DNA from: Enterobacter cloacae | GTDB taxonomy: Bacteria; Pseudomonadota; Gammaproteobacteria; Enterobacterales; Enterobacteriaceae | NCBI RefSeq assembly: GCF_013375935.1 | Contig: NZ_CP056117.1 | Coordinates: 248,001-312,000, forward strand | Direction of reading: 5' to 3' | Length of the DNA stretch: 64,000 nucleotides | Notes under the pieces: model-generated | Told to the model about the DNA's origin: nothing | Seen by the model: the letters and a program-made list of their open reading frames with translations, nothing else | Database searches by the model: none | In this document: piece by piece, positions 10,126-21,752 of the stretch | Numbering within the stretch: the stretch's first letter is position 1 | Layout of the letters: each line of letters opens with the position of its first letter | Program-made: the position numbers and the translations under genes

Positions 10126-10821
10126 ATGCTAGAAGATCTTAAACGTCAGGTTCTCGAAGCTAACCTGGCGCTGCCAAAACATAACCTGGTGACGCTTACC
10201 TGGGGGAACGTCAGCGCCGTCGATCGCGAAAAAGGCGTGTTCGTGATCAAGCCTTCGGGCGTGGATTACACGGTGATGACCGCGGAGGATATGGTGGTGG
10301 TCAGCATCGAAACGGGCGAAGTGGTTGAAGGCAACAAAAAGCCCTCCTCCGATACGCCCACGCATCGCCTGCTGTACCGGTCATTCCCGACCATCGGCGG
10401 CATCGTGCATACCCATTCGCGTCACGCCACCATCTGGGCGCAGGCCGGCCAGTCCATTCCGGCTACCGGCACCACCCACGCGGACTACTTTTACGGCACC
10501 ATTCCGTGCACGCGGCTGATGACCGACGCGGAGATCGGCGGCGAGTATGAATGGGAAACCGGCAACGTGATTGTCGAAACTTTCGAAAAACAGGGTATCG
10601 ACGCGGCGCAAATGCCCGGCGTGCTGGTGCACTCCCACGGCCCGTTTGCCTGGGGCAAAAACGCGGAAGATGCGGTGCATAACGCGATAGTGCTGGAAGA
10701 GGTCGCCTATATGGGGATCTTCTGTCGCCAGCTGGCACCGCAGCTGCCGGATATGCAGCAGACCCTGCTGGATAAACACTACCTGCGCAAGCACGGCGCG
10801 AAGGCCTATTACGGGCAATAA
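10126..10821 (+). CDS. araD: L-ribulose-5-phosphate 4-epimerase
   Basis: Class II aldolase-fold zinc enzyme that converts L-ribulose 5-phosphate to D-xylulose 5-phosphate, the last ara step before the pentose phosphate pathway. The ATG at 10126 gives [13 protein letters not shown] and 231 residues, the same as E. coli. Conserved features include the WGNVSAVDR segment near residue 26, the [10 protein letters not shown] zinc ligand region (histidines near 95 and 97), and the third histidine in [12 protein letters not shown] near 171. The upstream ATG at 10105 lies in the REP hairpin. Last gene of araBAD; an intrinsic terminator follows. Confidence 0.96.
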   Translation: MLEDLKRQVLEANLALPKHNLVTLTWGNVSAVDREKGVFVIKPSGVDYTVMTAEDMVVVSIETGEVVEGNKKPSSDTPTHRLLYRSFPTIGGIVHTHSRHATIWAQAGQSIPATGTTHADYFYGTIPCTRLMTDAEIGGEYEWETGNVIVETFEKQGIDAAQMPGVLVHSHGPFAWGKNAEDAVHNAIVLEEVAYMGIFCRQLAPQLPDMQQTLLDKHYLRKHGAKAYYGQ

Positions 10822-10822
10822 A

Positions 10823-10838
10823 CTGTATATAAACCCAG
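10823..10838. promoter_or_regulatory. LexA (SOS) box upstream of polB
   Basis: CTGTATATAAACCCAG has the CTG-N10-CAG arrangement and central AT run of a LexA box, one base after the araD stop codon and 57 bases before the polB start. polB is a known SOS gene in E. coli with a LexA site in the same place. Confidence 0.82.
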
Positions 10839-10850
10839 CATAAAAACGTT

Positions 10851-10880
10851 AACCAGGCTATAATCAGGCCTGGTTTGTTT
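10851..10880 (+). terminator. araBAD terminator overlapping the polB -10 element
   Basis: AACCAGGC (10851-10858) pairs with GCCTGGTT (10868-10875) across a 9-base loop, followed by TGTTTTA. This looks like the end of araBAD transcription. The loop contains TATAAT at 10859-10864, which is the best -10 candidate for polB, so the two signals share the same bases. I see no good -35. Confidence 0.65.
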
Positions 10881-10894
10881 TATGGGATAACGGC

Positions 10895-13252
10895 GTGGCA
10901 CAGGCGCAAGAAGGCTTTTTACTGACCCGACACTGGCGGGATACCCCTCAGGGTACCGAGGTCGCGTTCTGGCTGGCCACGGATAACGGCCCGCTGCACG
11001 TTACCCTGCCGCCCCAGGAGTCCGTGGCGTTTATCCCTGAACACCACGTCGAGAAAGTAAAGCAGCTCCTGCACGGTGAAAACGGCTGGCGCCTTACTCC
11101 CCTTGAGCTGAAAGATTTCCACCGCCAGCCGGTTTATGGCCTCTACTGTCGCGCCCATCGCCAGCTGATGCGCTATGAAAAACTGCTCCGCGAAGCGGGC
11201 GTGACGCTCTATGAAGCCGACATCCGCCCGCCGGAACGTTTTCTGATGGAGCGGTTTATTACCGCTCCCGTCTGGGTCGACGGCGCTGAGCAGAACGGTT
11301 GTCTCGTGAACGCGCGCCTGAAACCTAACCCGCACTATCGCCCGCCGATGAAGTGGGTCTCGCTGGATATCGAAACCACCCGCCACGGTGAACTGTACTG
11401 CATCGGCCTGGAGGGCTGCGGGCAGCGGGTTGTCTATATGCTCGGCCCGCCAAACGGCGACGCGTCTGCGCTGGATTTTCATCTGGAATACGTTACCAGC
11501 CGACCACAGCTGCTGGAGAAGCTTAACCAGTGGTTTGCCGAGCACGACCCGGACGTGCTGATCGGCTGGAACGTGGTGCAGTTTGACCTGCGCGTGCTGC
11601 AAAAGCATGCCGAGCGGTACCGCATTCCCCTGACGTTAGGGCGCGGAAACACGGAGCTGGAGTGGCGTGAGCACGGTTTCAAAAACGGCGTTTTCTTCGC
11701 GCAGGCCAGTGGCCGCCTGATAATCGACGGCATCGAGGCGCTGAAATCCGCCTTCTGGAACTTCTCCTCCTTCTCGCTGGAAGCGGTGGCGCAGGAGCTG
11801 CTTGGTGAAGGTAAATCCATCGATAACCCCTGGGACCGGATGGACGAGATTGAGCGGCGCTTTAACGAGGATAAGCCGGCGCTCGCCACCTACAACCTGA
11901 AGGACTGCGAGCTGGTAACGCAGATTTTCCACAAAACCGAGATCATGCCGTTCCTGCTGGAGCGCGCGACGGTGAACGGTCTGGCTGTCGACAGGCACGG
12001 CGGCTCGGTAGCGGCCTTTAGCCACCTCTATTTTCCACGAATGCACCGTGCGGGCTACGTCGCCCCTAACCTCGGCGACGTGCCGCCGCAGGCCAGCCCC
12101 GGCGGTTACGTGATGGATTCACGGCCCGGGCTGTATGACTCGGTTCTGGTGCTGGACTATAAAAGCCTGTACCCGTCCATTATTCGCACGTTCCTGATCG
12201 ACCCGGTGGGGCTGGTAGAGGGGATGGCGCAGCCAGATGACGCCCACAGCACCGAAGGTTTTCTCGGCGCCCGTTTTTCGCGCGAGAAACACTGCCTGCC
12301 AGAGATCGTGGGAAACATCTGGCACGGCCGCGACGAGGCAAAACGCCACGGCAACAAGCCGCTCTCGCAGGCGCTAAAGATCATTATGAACGCCTTTTAC
12401 GGCGTGCTGGGAACCAGCGCCTGCCGCTTCTTTGATCCTCGCCTGGCGTCATCCATCACCATGCGCGGGCACGACATCATGCGTCAGACCAAAGCGCTGA
12501 TTGAGTCCCGGGGCTATGACGTCATTTACGGCGATACCGACTCCACCTTTGTCTGGCTGAAAGCCGCCCATTCGGAAGACGACGCCGCGCAAATCGGCCG
12601 CGAGCTGGTCGCCTTCGTGAACGGCTGGTGGCGTGAAAATTTGCAAAAAGAGCGGTTAACCAGCGCGTTAGAGCTGGAGTTTGAAACCCATTTCGCCCGT
12701 TTTTTAATGCCCACAATTCGCGGCACCGACCAGGGCAGCAAGAAGCGCTACGCCGGGCTCATTCAGGAGGGCGAAACGCAGCGGATGGTCTTTAAGGGGC
12801 TGGAGACGGTGCGCACCGACTGGACGCCGCTGGCGCAGCAGTTCCAGCAGTCGCTCTACCTGCGGGTATTCCGCAACGAGCCTTACCAGGATTACGTGCG
12901 CGAGACCATCGCCAGCCTGATGGCGGGGGAGCTGGACGATCGGCTGGTCTACCGCAAGCGCCTGCGCCGCCCGCTGGCGGAGTACCAGCGTAACGTGCCG
13001 CCCCACGTGCGCGCCGCGCGGCTGGCAGATGAAGAAAACGTTCGTCGGGGCCGCGCGCCGCAGTATCAGAACCGGGGGAGCATCAAATACGTCTGGACAA
13101 TTAACGGTCCGGAACCGGTTGATTACCAGCAGTCTCCGCTCGATTACGATCACTACCTGACGCGTCAGCTTCAGCCGGTTGCGGAGGGAATATTACCGTT
13201 CATCGACGATGACTTTGCTACACTAGTGACAGGACAACTGGGGCTATTTTGA
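10895..13252 (+). CDS. polB: DNA polymerase II
   Basis: Family-B DNA polymerase induced by SOS, used in replication restart and translesion synthesis. It has 785 residues (E. coli 783) from a GTG at 10895, giving [17 protein letters not shown]. The 3'-5' exonuclease Exo I motif DIET is near residues 158-161. Polymerase motif A is [10 protein letters not shown], motif B lies in [13 protein letters not shown], and motif C is YGDTDSTF. The C-terminus ends in GQLGLF, which resembles the beta-clamp binding peptide of E. coli Pol II. It is preceded by a LexA box at 10823-10838. All catalytic motifs are intact. Confidence 0.96.
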   Translation: MAQAQEGFLLTRHWRDTPQGTEVAFWLATDNGPLHVTLPPQESVAFIPEHHVEKVKQLLHGENGWRLTPLELKDFHRQPVYGLYCRAHRQLMRYEKLLREAGVTLYEADIRPPERFLMERFITAPVWVDGAEQNGCLVNARLKPNPHYRPPMKWVSLDIETTRHGELYCIGLEGCGQRVVYMLGPPNGDASALDFHLEYVTSRPQLLEKLNQWFAEHDPDVLIGWNVVQFDLRVLQKHAERYRIPLTLGRGNTELEWREHGFKNGVFFAQASGRLIIDGIEALKSAFWNFSSFSLEAVAQELLGEGKSIDNPWDRMDEIERRFNEDKPALATYNLKDCELVTQIFHKTEIMPFLLERATVNGLAVDRHGGSVAAFSHLYFPRMHRAGYVAPNLGDVPPQASPGGYVMDSRPGLYDSVLVLDYKSLYPSIIRTFLIDPVGLVEGMAQPDDAHSTEGFLGARFSREKHCLPEIVGNIWHGRDEAKRHGNKPLSQALKIIMNAFYGVLGTSACRFFDPRLASSITMRGHDIMRQTKALIESRGYDVIYGDTDSTFVWLKAAHSEDDAAQIGRELVAFVNGWWRENLQKERLTSALELEFETHFARFLMPTIRGTDQGSKKRYAGLIQEGETQRMVFKGLETVRTDWTPLAQQFQQSLYLRVFRNEPYQDYVRETIASLMAGELDDRLVYRKRLRRPLAEYQRNVPPHVRAARLADEENVRRGRAPQYQNRGSIKYVWTINGPEPVDYQQSPLDYDHYLTRQLQPVAEGILPFIDDDFATLVTGQLGLF

Positions 13253-13379
13253 CGCGTGACGAAACCGTTGCCATCCAGTACCATAGCGCCCTTTCCATTC
13301 CCGGACCCATTTTTCGATGACCGTCTTTTTTGACGGGGTCGAACTATTGCCTGCAATTAGAGATTAGAGCCGAACAACT

Positions 13380-16286
13380 ATGCCTTTTACACTTGGTCAA
13401 CGCTGGATCAGCGATACAGAAAGCGAACTTGGATTAGGAACCGTCGTTGCCGTTGATGCGCGCATGGTTACCCTCCTTTTCCCTGCTACCGGTGAAAACC
13501 GCCTGTACGCTCGCAATGACTCCCCTGTTACCCGCGTGATGTTCAATCCGGGTGACACCGTGACCAGCCACGACGGCTGGCAACTGAAGGTTGAAGACGT
13601 AAAAGAAGAGAATGGACTGCTCGCCTACATTGGTACTCGTCTTGATACGGATGAAGCCAATGTCGTCCTGCGTGAAGTGCTGCTCGACAGCAAGCTGGTC
13701 TTCAGCAAGCCGCAGGATCGCCTGTTTGCCGGGCAAATCGACCGTATGGACCGCTTCTCCCTGCGCTACCGCGCGCGTAAGTTCCAGAGCGAACAGTACC
13801 GCATGCCGTGGAGCGGACTGCGCGGTCAGCGTACCAGCCTGATCCCACACCAGCTAAACATCGCCCATGACGTGGGCCGTCGCCATGCGCCTCGCGTGCT
13901 GCTGGCTGACGAAGTGGGCCTGGGTAAAACCATCGAAGCAGGCATGATCCTGCACCAGCAGCTGCTCTCTGGCGCTGCCGAGCGCGTGCTGATTGTGGTT
14001 CCAGAAACGCTGCAGCATCAGTGGCTGGTTGAAATGCTGCGCCGCTTCAACCTGCGCTTCTCCCTGTTCGACGATGAGCGCTATGCCGAAGCCCAGCACG
14101 ACGCGGACAACCCGTTTGAAACCGAACAGCTGGTCATCTGCTCGCTGGACTTTGTGCGCCGCAGCAAGCAGCGCCTGGAGCACCTGTGCGACGCCGAATG
14201 GGATCTGATGGTGGTCGATGAAGCGCACCATCTCGTCTGGAGCGAGGACGCGCCGAGCCGTGAATACATGGCGATTGAGCAGCTTGCCGAACGCGTGCCC
14301 GGCGTGCTGCTGCTGACCGCCACGCCGGAGCAGCTGGGGCTGGAGAGCCACTTCGCCCGTCTGCGCCTGCTCGATCCGAACCGTTTCCATGATTTTGAGC
14401 AGTTCGTTGAGGAGCAGCAAAACTACCGTCCGGTTGCGGACGCCGTCGCGCTACTGCTGGCGGGCAATCGTCTCTCTGACGAAGAGCTCAATACCCTGAG
14501 CGACCTGATCGGCGAGCAGGACATCGAGCCGCTGCTTCAGGCTGCAAACAGCGACAGCGATGACGCGGGTTCCGCGCGTAAAGAGCTGATTGACATGCTG
14601 ATGGATCGCCACGGCACCAGCCGCGTGCTGTTCAGAAATACCCGCAACGGCGTAAAAGGGTTCCCGAAACGCGAACTCCACACCATCAAGCTGCCGCTGC
14701 CGACCCAGTATCAGACGGCGATTAAAGTCTCCGGCATCATGGGTGCGCGTAAAACTCAGGAAGAGCGTGCTCGCGACATGCTTTACCCGGAGCAAATTTA
14801 TCAGGAATTTGAAGGCGACACCGGCACCTGGTGGAACTTCGATCCGCGCGTGGAGTGGCTGATGGGCTACCTGACCGCGCATCGTTCCCAGAAGGTGCTG
14901 GTGATCTGCGCCAAAGCCGCCACCGCGCTGCAGCTGGAACAGGTTCTGCGCGAGCGTGAAGGTATTCGCGCAGCCGTGTTCCACGAAGGCATGTCCATTG
15001 TCGAACGCGACCGCGCTGCGGCATGGTTTGGCGAAGAAGACAGCGGCGCACAGGTTCTGCTGTGTTCCGAAATCGGCTCAGAAGGCCGTAACTTCCAGTT
15101 CGCCAGCAATCTGGTGATGTTCGATCTGCCGTTTAACCCGGATCTGCTGGAGCAGCGTATCGGGCGTCTGGATCGTATCGGCCAGGCGCACGATATTCAG
15201 ATCCACGTTCCGTATCTGGAAAAAACCGCCCAGTCCGTTCTGGTTCGCTGGTACCACGAAGGTCTGGATGCGTTTGAGCATACCTGCCCGACGGGCCGCA
15301 CCATTTACGATCGGGTACATACGGATCTGATCGCTTATCTCGCCGCTCCGGAAAACACCGACGGTTTTGATGAGCTGATCAAATCCTGCCGCGAGAAGCA
15401 CGACGCGCTAAAAGCCCAGCTGGAACAGGGCCGCGACCGTCTGCTGGAGATCCACTCCAACGGCGGCGAAAAAGCGCAGCAGCTTGCTGAAAGCATTGAA
15501 GAGCAGGATGACGATACCAGCCTGATTAGCTTCTCCATGAACCTGTTCGACATCGTCGGCATTAACCAGGACGATCGCGGCGAGAACCTGATTGTGTTGA
15601 CCCCGTCCGATCACATGCTGGTTCCGGATTTCCCGGGCCTGCCGGAAGACGGCTGCACCATCACCTTTGAGCGTGATGTGGCGCTGTCCCGCGAAGACGC
15701 ACAGTTCATCACCTGGGAGCATCCGCTGATCCGCAACGGTCTGGATCTGATCCTCTCCGGCGATACCGGCAGCAGCACCATCTCCCTACTGAAGAACAAA
15801 GCGCTGCCGGTGGGGACCCTGCTGGTGGAGCTGATCTACGTTGTGGAAGCTCAGGCGCCGAAACAGCTTCAGCTTAACCGCTTCCTGCCGCCAACGCCGG
15901 TGCGTCTGCTGCTGGATAAAAACGGTACGAATCTGGCCGGTCAGGTGGAGTTTGAAAGCTTTAACCGTCAGCTGAGTGCGGTAAACCGTCACACCGGCAG
16001 CAAGCTGGTGAATGCGGTGCAGCAGGACGTGCATGCCATTCTGCAACTGGGCGAAGCCCAGGCCGAGAAAGCGGCCAGAGCGCTGATCGACGCGGCGCGC
16101 GGCGAAGCCGATGAGAAGCTCTCAGCCGAGCTGTCGCGTCTGGAAGCGCTGAAGGCGGTGAACCCGAACATTCGTGACGATGAACTGGCCGCGATTGAGA
16201 GCAACCGCCAGCAGGTGCTGGAAAGCCTGAATCAGGCGGGATGGCGTCTCGATGCCCTGCGTCTTATCGTTGTGACGCATCAGTAA
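13380..16286 (+). CDS. rapA: RNA polymerase-associated Swi2/Snf2 ATPase RapA (HepA)
   Basis: ATPase that binds RNA polymerase and helps recycle it after transcription. It has 968 residues, exactly as in E. coli. The N-terminal Tudor-like domains cover about residues 1-110. The helicase core has Walker A DEVGLGKT near 176-183, a DEAH box in [10 protein letters not shown] near 279-282, [14 protein letters not shown] (motif III), and motif VI in [11 protein letters not shown] near residue 597. The C-terminal third is the RapA-specific region. The gene is 12 bases upstream of rluA, suggesting cotranscription. Confidence 0.97.
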   Translation: MPFTLGQRWISDTESELGLGTVVAVDARMVTLLFPATGENRLYARNDSPVTRVMFNPGDTVTSHDGWQLKVEDVKEENGLLAYIGTRLDTDEANVVLREVLLDSKLVFSKPQDRLFAGQIDRMDRFSLRYRARKFQSEQYRMPWSGLRGQRTSLIPHQLNIAHDVGRRHAPRVLLADEVGLGKTIEAGMILHQQLLSGAAERVLIVVPETLQHQWLVEMLRRFNLRFSLFDDERYAEAQHDADNPFETEQLVICSLDFVRRSKQRLEHLCDAEWDLMVVDEAHHLVWSEDAPSREYMAIEQLAERVPGVLLLTATPEQLGLESHFARLRLLDPNRFHDFEQFVEEQQNYRPVADAVALLLAGNRLSDEELNTLSDLIGEQDIEPLLQAANSDSDDAGSARKELIDMLMDRHGTSRVLFRNTRNGVKGFPKRELHTIKLPLPTQYQTAIKVSGIMGARKTQEERARDMLYPEQIYQEFEGDTGTWWNFDPRVEWLMGYLTAHRSQKVLVICAKAATALQLEQVLREREGIRAAVFHEGMSIVERDRAAAWFGEEDSGAQVLLCSEIGSEGRNFQFASNLVMFDLPFNPDLLEQRIGRLDRIGQAHDIQIHVPYLEKTAQSVLVRWYHEGLDAFEHTCPTGRTIYDRVHTDLIAYLAAPENTDGFDELIKSCREKHDALKAQLEQGRDRLLEIHSNGGEKAQQLAESIEEQDDDTSLISFSMNLFDIVGINQDDRGENLIVLTPSDHMLVPDFPGLPEDGCTITFERDVALSREDAQFITWEHPLIRNGLDLILSGDTGSSTISLLKNKALPVGTLLVELIYVVEAQAPKQLQLNRFLPPTPVRLLLDKNGTNLAGQVEFESFNRQLSAVNRHTGSKLVNAVQQDVHAILQLGEAQAEKAARALIDAARGEADEKLSAELSRLEALKAVNPNIRDDELAAIESNRQQVLESLNQAGWRLDALRLIVVTHQ

Positions 16287-16298
16287 GCGGAGCGCAAG

Positions 16299-16958
16299 AT
16301 GGTAATGGAGCCCTACAATCCCCCGACGGATCCCTGGCTGGTCATTCTCTATCAGGATGAGCACATTATGGTGGTCAACAAGCCGAGCGGCCTGTTGTCC
16401 GTGCCCGGGCGCCTGGATGAGCATAAAGACAGCGTGATGACGCGTATCCAGCGTGATTATCCGCAGGCCGAGTCCGTCCATCGCCTGGATATGGCGACCA
16501 GCGGCGTGATTGTGGTGGCTCTGAATAAGCCGGCGGAATGCGAGCTGAAACGCCAGTTCCGCGAGCGCGAACCGAAAAAGCAGTATGTTGCCCGCGTGTG
16601 GGGACATCCGGCGCAGGCGGAAGGGCTGGTGGATTTGCCGCTGATTTGCGACTGGCCGAACCGGCCTAAGCAGAAGGTGTGTTATGAAACCGGCAAGGCC
16701 GCACAAACCGAGTATGAAGTGCTGGAGTACGTGCCGGATAACACCGCGCGCGTTCTCCTGAAGCCGATTACCGGGCGCTCCCACCAGCTGCGCGTGCATA
16801 TGCTGGCGATGGGACACCCTATTCTGGGCGACAGATTCTATGCGCCGCCGGAAGCGCTGGCCCTCGCGCCGCGCCTGCAGCTGCATGCGCAGACGCTCAC
16901 CATCTCCCACCCCGCGTTTGGCAACGCGATGACGTTTAAAGCCCCGGTAGACTTCTGA
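16299..16958 (+). CDS. rluA: Dual-specificity rRNA/tRNA pseudouridine synthase
   Basis: Makes pseudouridine at 23S rRNA position 746 and at position 32 of some tRNAs (E. coli knowledge). It has 219 residues, as in E. coli. The catalytic aspartate is D64 in the HRLDMATSG motif, with the RSHQLRVHM motif near residue 163 also present. The start used is the ATG at 16299; a second ATG two codons later is possible. It follows rapA at 12 bases and ends at a strong bidirectional terminator facing djlA. Confidence 0.96.
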   Translation: MVMEPYNPPTDPWLVILYQDEHIMVVNKPSGLLSVPGRLDEHKDSVMTRIQRDYPQAESVHRLDMATSGVIVVALNKPAECELKRQFREREPKKQYVARVWGHPAQAEGLVDLPLICDWPNRPKQKVCYETGKAAQTEYEVLEYVPDNTARVLLKPITGRSHQLRVHMLAMGHPILGDRFYAPPEALALAPRLQLHAQTLTISHPAFGNAMTFKAPVDF

Positions 16959-16962
16959 AAAA

Positions 16963-16990
16963 ATGGCCCGACGATGTCGGGCCATTTTTT
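16963..16990. terminator. Bidirectional terminator between rluA and djlA
   Basis: ATGGCCCGAC (16963-16972) and GTCGGGCCAT (16976-16985) form a 10-bp stem with a 3-base loop, flanked by an A run on the left and a T run on the right. It can terminate rluA on the plus strand and djlA on the minus strand. Confidence 0.92.
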
Positions 16991-17806
16991 TTATTTAAAA
17001 CCTTTTTGCTCTTTAATCAGCTCGTAGGCTTTCTGGATTTCCTGCGCTTTCTGTTTCGCCATCTCCATCATCTCTGGCGGTAAGCCTTTCGCCACCAGCT
17101 TGTCCGGATGGTGCTCGCTCATCAGTTTACGATAGGCGCGTTTGATGGTCGTGACATCGTCAGACGGCTTCACGCCGAGCACGTTACAGGCATCTTCCAG
17201 CGTGGGACCACGCTGCGCCTGCTGCCAGCCGCCGCCGGAGGAGTGCTGCTGATATCCACCGCCAAAGTGCGCGCCGCCCTGCATCATGCGCAGGAACTGG
17301 TCGAACTGCATGCGGGATATGCCCAGCTCTTCGGCAATGACGTACAGGACGTCCCGTTCATTCGGATGCAGAGAGCCGTCCGCAAAGGCTGCCTGGATTT
17401 GAATTTCCAGAAACATCCGAATTAAATCAAAACGCCCGAAACAGATGCTACGGAACTGGCGCATTTTTTCACGCAGCGGATAGTTATCCGATTTCCCAAT
17501 CCTGAACGCATTCTGCGCGGCCACGCGTGATTCGCCGTGCAGGTTCATGCGATCCATAAAGACGCTGGCAACCTGAATATCGGCCTCCGTTACGCGTCCT
17601 TTCGATTTGGTTAAGTGCCCCATCACCTCAAAGGTGGTGGAGAAAAAGAGTGACTGGCGCTCGCGCTGGTTGGCAAACCAGGCCATTTTGCGGCTGCGTG
17701 CTTTATCAAACATATGGCCGATAATGAGGCCAAGAACGACGCCCCAGAATCCGGCACCCATAATAATTGCGAACGCAACGCCGATTATTTTACCCCAATA
17801 CTGCAT
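16991..17806 (-). CDS. djlA: Membrane-anchored J-domain protein DjlA
   Basis: DnaK co-chaperone tethered to the inner membrane; in E. coli it affects the Rcs envelope stress pathway. It has 271 residues, as in E. coli. A single glycine-rich transmembrane segment lies at about residues 6-30 ([18 protein letters not shown]), followed by a TerB-like central domain at about 55-180, a Gly/Gln-rich spacer ([11 protein letters not shown]), and a C-terminal J domain with the HPD motif near residue 233. The gene is divergent from lptD. Confidence 0.96.
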   Translation of the reverse strand: MQYWGKIIGVAFAIIMGAGFWGVVLGLIIGHMFDKARSRKMAWFANQRERQSLFFSTTFEVMGHLTKSKGRVTEADIQVASVFMDRMNLHGESRVAAQNAFRIGKSDNYPLREKMRQFRSICFGRFDLIRMFLEIQIQAAFADGSLHPNERDVLYVIAEELGISRMQFDQFLRMMQGGAHFGGGYQQHSSGGGWQQAQRGPTLEDACNVLGVKPSDDVTTIKRAYRKLMSEHHPDKLVAKGLPPEMMEMAKQKAQEIQKAYELIKEQKGFK

Positions 17807-17889
17807 ATACTCCCCGAATGGTCATGTTCCTGGCCGACGCAACGCCATCATTACAGTGGTCGCGCCACGGTCAATTGAGGGACATCGCC

Positions 17890-17895
17890 TATAAT
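17890..17895 (+). promoter_or_regulatory. Possible -10 element for lptD
   Basis: A perfect TATAAT lies 150 bases upstream of lptD in the 239-bp djlA-lptD gap. No convincing -35 hexamer is placed 16-18 bases before it, and I did not find a clear sigma-E site, although lptD is sigma-E controlled in E. coli. Confidence 0.35.
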
Positions 17896-18045
17896 TTGCA
17901 TTATCATACTCGTCATTCGATAGCGAGCCTAACACTCTGGCGCGCAAACGGGCAGGATTAACGCTGGTACTGCGCTGATGAGTAAGATAGTCTCTGAGCG
18001 TTTGTAAGCCGTAGCCACTGATGACGGAACAATAAAATACAACGT

Positions 18046-20412
18046 ATGAAAAAACGTATCCCCACCCTTCTGGCCACTATGATTGGCACCGCCCTGTATA
18101 GCCAACAGGGGCTCGCAGCCGATCTCGCCTCGCAGTGTATGCTTGGCGTTCCAAGTTACAATCGCCCACTGGTGAAAGGCGATACGAATGACTTACCCGT
18201 CACCATTAATGCCGACAGCGCGAAAGGTAATTATCCAGACAATGCGACCTTTACGGGCAATGTCGATATTAACCAGGGAAACAGCCGACTGCAGGCTGAC
18301 GAAGTGCAACTGCACCAGAAGCAACCTGAAGGTGCTCAGGCGCCCGTTCGTACGGTGGATGCGCTGGGTAATGTGCACTATGACGACAATCAGGTCATCC
18401 TGAAAGGTCCGAAAGCCTGGTCAAATCTGAATACAAAAGATACCAACGTCTGGGAAGGTGATTACCAGATGGTAGGTCGTCAGGGGCGCGGTACCGCAGA
18501 CCTGATGAAGCAGCGTGGTGAAAACCGCTACACCATTCTTGAAAACGGCTCGTTCACCTCCTGTTTGCCTGGGTCAAATACCTGGAGCGTGGTGGGGAGC
18601 GAAGTGATCCACGACCGTGAGGAACAGGTCGCTGAGATCTGGAACGCCCGTTTTAAACTCGGCCCGGTCCCCATTTTCTATAGCCCTTACCTGCAGCTTC
18701 CCGTGGGTGACAAACGTCGTTCAGGCTTCCTGATCCCGAACGCGAAGTACAGCACGTCGAACTACTTTGAGTTCTACCTGCCGCACTACTGGAACATCGC
18801 GCCCAACATGGACGCCACGATCACGCCGCACTATATCCACAAGCGCGGCAATATCATGTGGGAGAACGAGTTCCGCTATCTGACCAAAGCGGGCGCGGGT
18901 CTGATGGAGTTCGATTATCTGCCATCCGATAAAGTGTTCCAGGACGAGCACCCAACCGAAGGCGATAAACACCGCTGGATGTATTACTGGCAGCACGCCG
19001 GGGTGCTGAATCAGGTGTGGCGCTTCAACATTGACTACACCAAAGTCAGCGATCCGTATTACTTCAACGACTTTGACTCTAAATACGGTTCCAGTACCGA
19101 TGGATACGCCACGCAGAAATTCAGCGTGGGCTACGCCATTCAGAACTTTGACGCGACGGTGTCGACCAAGCAGTTCCAGGTGTTTGATACACAATCGCGT
19201 AGTACCTATGGTGCTGAGCCGCAGCTGGACGTGAACTGGTACCAGAACGACGTCGGGCCTTTCGACACGCGCGTTTACGCTCAGGCGGTGCATTTCGTCA
19301 ACACCAACTCGGATATGCCGGAATCAACGCGTCTGCATATTGAGCCGACGATCAACCTGCCATGGTCAAACGACTGGGCGAGCCTGAATACCGAAGCCAA
19401 GCTGATGGCAACCCATTACCAGCAGAAAAATCTGGACTGGTATAACAAACAAAATAAGACCAATCTTGAAGAATCGGTAAACCGTACGCTTCCGCAATTC
19501 AAGATGGACGGTAAGCTGATCTTCGAACGTGATATGGGCCTTCTCGCGGACGGATACACCCAGACGCTTGAGCCGCGCATGCAGTACCTGTACGTGCCTT
19601 ATCGCGATCAGAGCAAAATTCAAAACTACGACTCGTCCTTCCTCCAGTCTGACTACAGCGGCCTGTTCCGCGACCGTACCTACGGCGGGCTTGACCGTAT
19701 TGCATCTGCTAACCAGTTGACGACCGGCGTCACAACCCGCGTTTATGATGATGCTGCCGTTGAACGTTTTAACGTTTCTGTTGGTCAAATCTACTATTTC
19801 ACCGAGTCTCGTACCGGTGATGACGACATAAACTGGGAGAAAGACAACAAAACGGGTTCACTGGTTTGGGCGGGCGATACCTACTGGCGCATGACGGATC
19901 GCTGGGGTCTGCGTGGTGGGGTTCAGTACGATACGCGACTGGACAATATCGCGACGAGCAGTGCCGCTATCGAGTACCGTCGTGATGAAGATCGTATGAT
20001 TCAGTTGACGTATCGTTACGCCAGCCCAGAGTATATCCAGGCGACATTACCTAAAAACAGTAGAGATACAACCTGGAATGCGCCTCAGTATAAGGAAGGT
20101 ATTTCACAGGTAGGTACCGCCGCAAGCTGGCCGATTGCCGATCGTTGGTCAATCGTCGGAGCCTACTACTATGACACGAATGCCCAAAAACCTGCTGACC
20201 AGATGTTAGGTCTGCAATATAACTCCTGCTGTTACGCAGTACGTGTCGGTTACGAACGCAAACTTAACGGCTGGGATACACAAAACAGTCAGGGCAAATA
20301 CGATAACGTGATTGGCTTTAACATCGAGCTGCGCGGCCTGAGTTCTAACTACGGTCTGGGCACGCAGCAGATGCTGCGCTCGAACATTCTGCCATATCGC
20401 AGTTCCTTGTAA
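18046..20412 (+). CDS. lptD: LPS-assembly outer-membrane protein LptD
   Basis: Essential 26-strand beta-barrel that, with LptE, inserts lipopolysaccharide into the outer leaflet. It has 788 residues (E. coli about 784). A signal peptide ends at GLAA (residue 25), and Cys31 follows in SQCMLG. The N-terminal periplasmic beta-jellyroll covers about residues 50-220, and the barrel fills the rest. Four cysteines form the disulfide exchange network: C31, one in SFTSCLPGS near 176, and the pair in NSCCYAV near 728-729. The gene is 53 bases upstream of surA, its folding chaperone, as in E. coli. Confidence 0.97.
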   Translation: MKKRIPTLLATMIGTALYSQQGLAADLASQCMLGVPSYNRPLVKGDTNDLPVTINADSAKGNYPDNATFTGNVDINQGNSRLQADEVQLHQKQPEGAQAPVRTVDALGNVHYDDNQVILKGPKAWSNLNTKDTNVWEGDYQMVGRQGRGTADLMKQRGENRYTILENGSFTSCLPGSNTWSVVGSEVIHDREEQVAEIWNARFKLGPVPIFYSPYLQLPVGDKRRSGFLIPNAKYSTSNYFEFYLPHYWNIAPNMDATITPHYIHKRGNIMWENEFRYLTKAGAGLMEFDYLPSDKVFQDEHPTEGDKHRWMYYWQHAGVLNQVWRFNIDYTKVSDPYYFNDFDSKYGSSTDGYATQKFSVGYAIQNFDATVSTKQFQVFDTQSRSTYGAEPQLDVNWYQNDVGPFDTRVYAQAVHFVNTNSDMPESTRLHIEPTINLPWSNDWASLNTEAKLMATHYQQKNLDWYNKQNKTNLEESVNRTLPQFKMDGKLIFERDMGLLADGYTQTLEPRMQYLYVPYRDQSKIQNYDSSFLQSDYSGLFRDRTYGGLDRIASANQLTTGVTTRVYDDAAVERFNVSVGQIYYFTESRTGDDDINWEKDNKTGSLVWAGDTYWRMTDRWGLRGGVQYDTRLDNIATSSAAIEYRRDEDRMIQLTYRYASPEYIQATLPKNSRDTTWNAPQYKEGISQVGTAASWPIADRWSIVGAYYYDTNAQKPADQMLGLQYNSCCYAVRVGYERKLNGWDTQNSQGKYDNVIGFNIELRGLSSNYGLGTQQMLRSNILPYRSSL

Positions 20413-20465
20413 TGTGCTTGATTTAAAACGTAATCCGCTTTGCGGTTAATTGAAATGGAAAAAGT

Positions 20466-21752
20466 ATGAAGAACTGGAAAACGCTGCTACTCGGTGTCGC
20501 TATGGTTGCGAATACCAGCTTCGCGGCCCCACAGGTTGTCGATAAAGTCGCGGCCGTGGTTAACAACGGCGTCGTGCTTGAAAGTGACGTTGACGGTTTG
20601 ATGAAATCTGTAAAGCTCAACTCGGGTGAAGCAGGTCAGCAACTTCCGGATGACGCTACGCTGCGCCACCAGATCCTGGAACGTCTGATCATGGATCAGA
20701 TTGTCCTGCAGATGGGCCAAAAAATGGGCGTGAAGATCTCTGACGAGCAGCTCGATCAGGCGATTGCAAACATTGCTAAGCAGAACAACATTACCCTGGA
20801 TCAGATGCGTAGCCGCCTGGCCTATGACGGCATCAGCTACGCCACTTACCGTAATCAGATCCGCAAAGAGATGCTGATTTCCGAAGTGCGTAACAACGAA
20901 GTTCGCCGCCGCGTCACCATCCTGCCTCAGGAAGTGGATGCGCTGGCAAAACAGGTGGGTAATCAGAACGACGCCAGCACCGAGCTGAACCTGAGCCACA
21001 TTCTGATCCCGCTGCCGGAAAACCCAACCTCCGATCAGGCTGCTGAGGCGGAAAGCCAGGCGCGCGCTATCGTGGAGCAGGCGCGCAACGGTGATGACTT
21101 CGGTAAGCTGGCAATCACGTATTCTGCTGACCAGCAGGCGCTGAAAGGCGGCCAGATGGGCTGGGGCCGCATTCAGGAGCTGCCATCCCTGTTTGCTCAG
21201 GCGCTGAGCACGGCGAAGAAAGGCGACATCGTCGGTCCAATCCGTTCCGGTGTTGGCTTCCACATCCTGAAGGTGAACGACCTGCGCGGCCAGAGCCAGA
21301 GCATTTCCGTCACCGAAGTTCACGCACGTCATATCCTGCTTAAGCCATCGCCGATCATGACTGACGATCAGGCCCGTGCGAAGCTGGAGCAGATTGCAGC
21401 TGACATCAGGAGCGGTAAAACCAGCTTTGACAAGGCGGCAAAAGAGTTCTCCCAGGATCCTGGCTCAGCTAACCAGGGCGGCGATCTCGGTTGGGCGGCT
21501 GCCGACATTTACGATCCGGCTTTCCGCGACGCGTTGATGAAGCTGAATAAAGGCCAGATGAGCGCCCCTGTGCACTCCTCCTTCGGCTGGCATCTGATTG
21601 AACTGATGGATACCCGCAACGTGGATAAAACCGATGCGGCGCAGAAAGACCGCGCTTATCGCATGCTGTTTAACCGTAAGTTCTCTGAAGAAGCGGCAAC
21701 CTGGATGCAGGAACAGCGCGCCAGCGCTTATGTGAAAGTGCTGAGCAACTGA
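20466..21752 (+). CDS. surA: Periplasmic chaperone / PPIase SurA
   Basis: Chaperone that delivers unfolded outer-membrane proteins, including LptD, to the BAM complex. It has 428 residues, as in E. coli. A signal peptide ends at NTSFA (residue 20). The chaperone N-domain covers about 21-170, two parvulin PPIC domains cover about 172-273 and 283-382 (each with LSHIL/ARHIL starts), and a C-terminal helix folds back on the N-domain. The stop TGA shares its A with the pdxA ATG, so translation is likely coupled. Confidence 0.97.
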   Translation: MKNWKTLLLGVAMVANTSFAAPQVVDKVAAVVNNGVVLESDVDGLMKSVKLNSGEAGQQLPDDATLRHQILERLIMDQIVLQMGQKMGVKISDEQLDQAIANIAKQNNITLDQMRSRLAYDGISYATYRNQIRKEMLISEVRNNEVRRRVTILPQEVDALAKQVGNQNDASTELNLSHILIPLPENPTSDQAAEAESQARAIVEQARNGDDFGKLAITYSADQQALKGGQMGWGRIQELPSLFAQALSTAKKGDIVGPIRSGVGFHILKVNDLRGQSQSISVTEVHARHILLKPSPIMTDDQARAKLEQIAADIRSGKTSFDKAAKEFSQDPGSANQGGDLGWAAADIYDPAFRDALMKLNKGQMSAPVHSSFGWHLIELMDTRNVDKTDAAQKDRAYRMLFNRKFSEEAATWMQEQRASAYVKVLSN

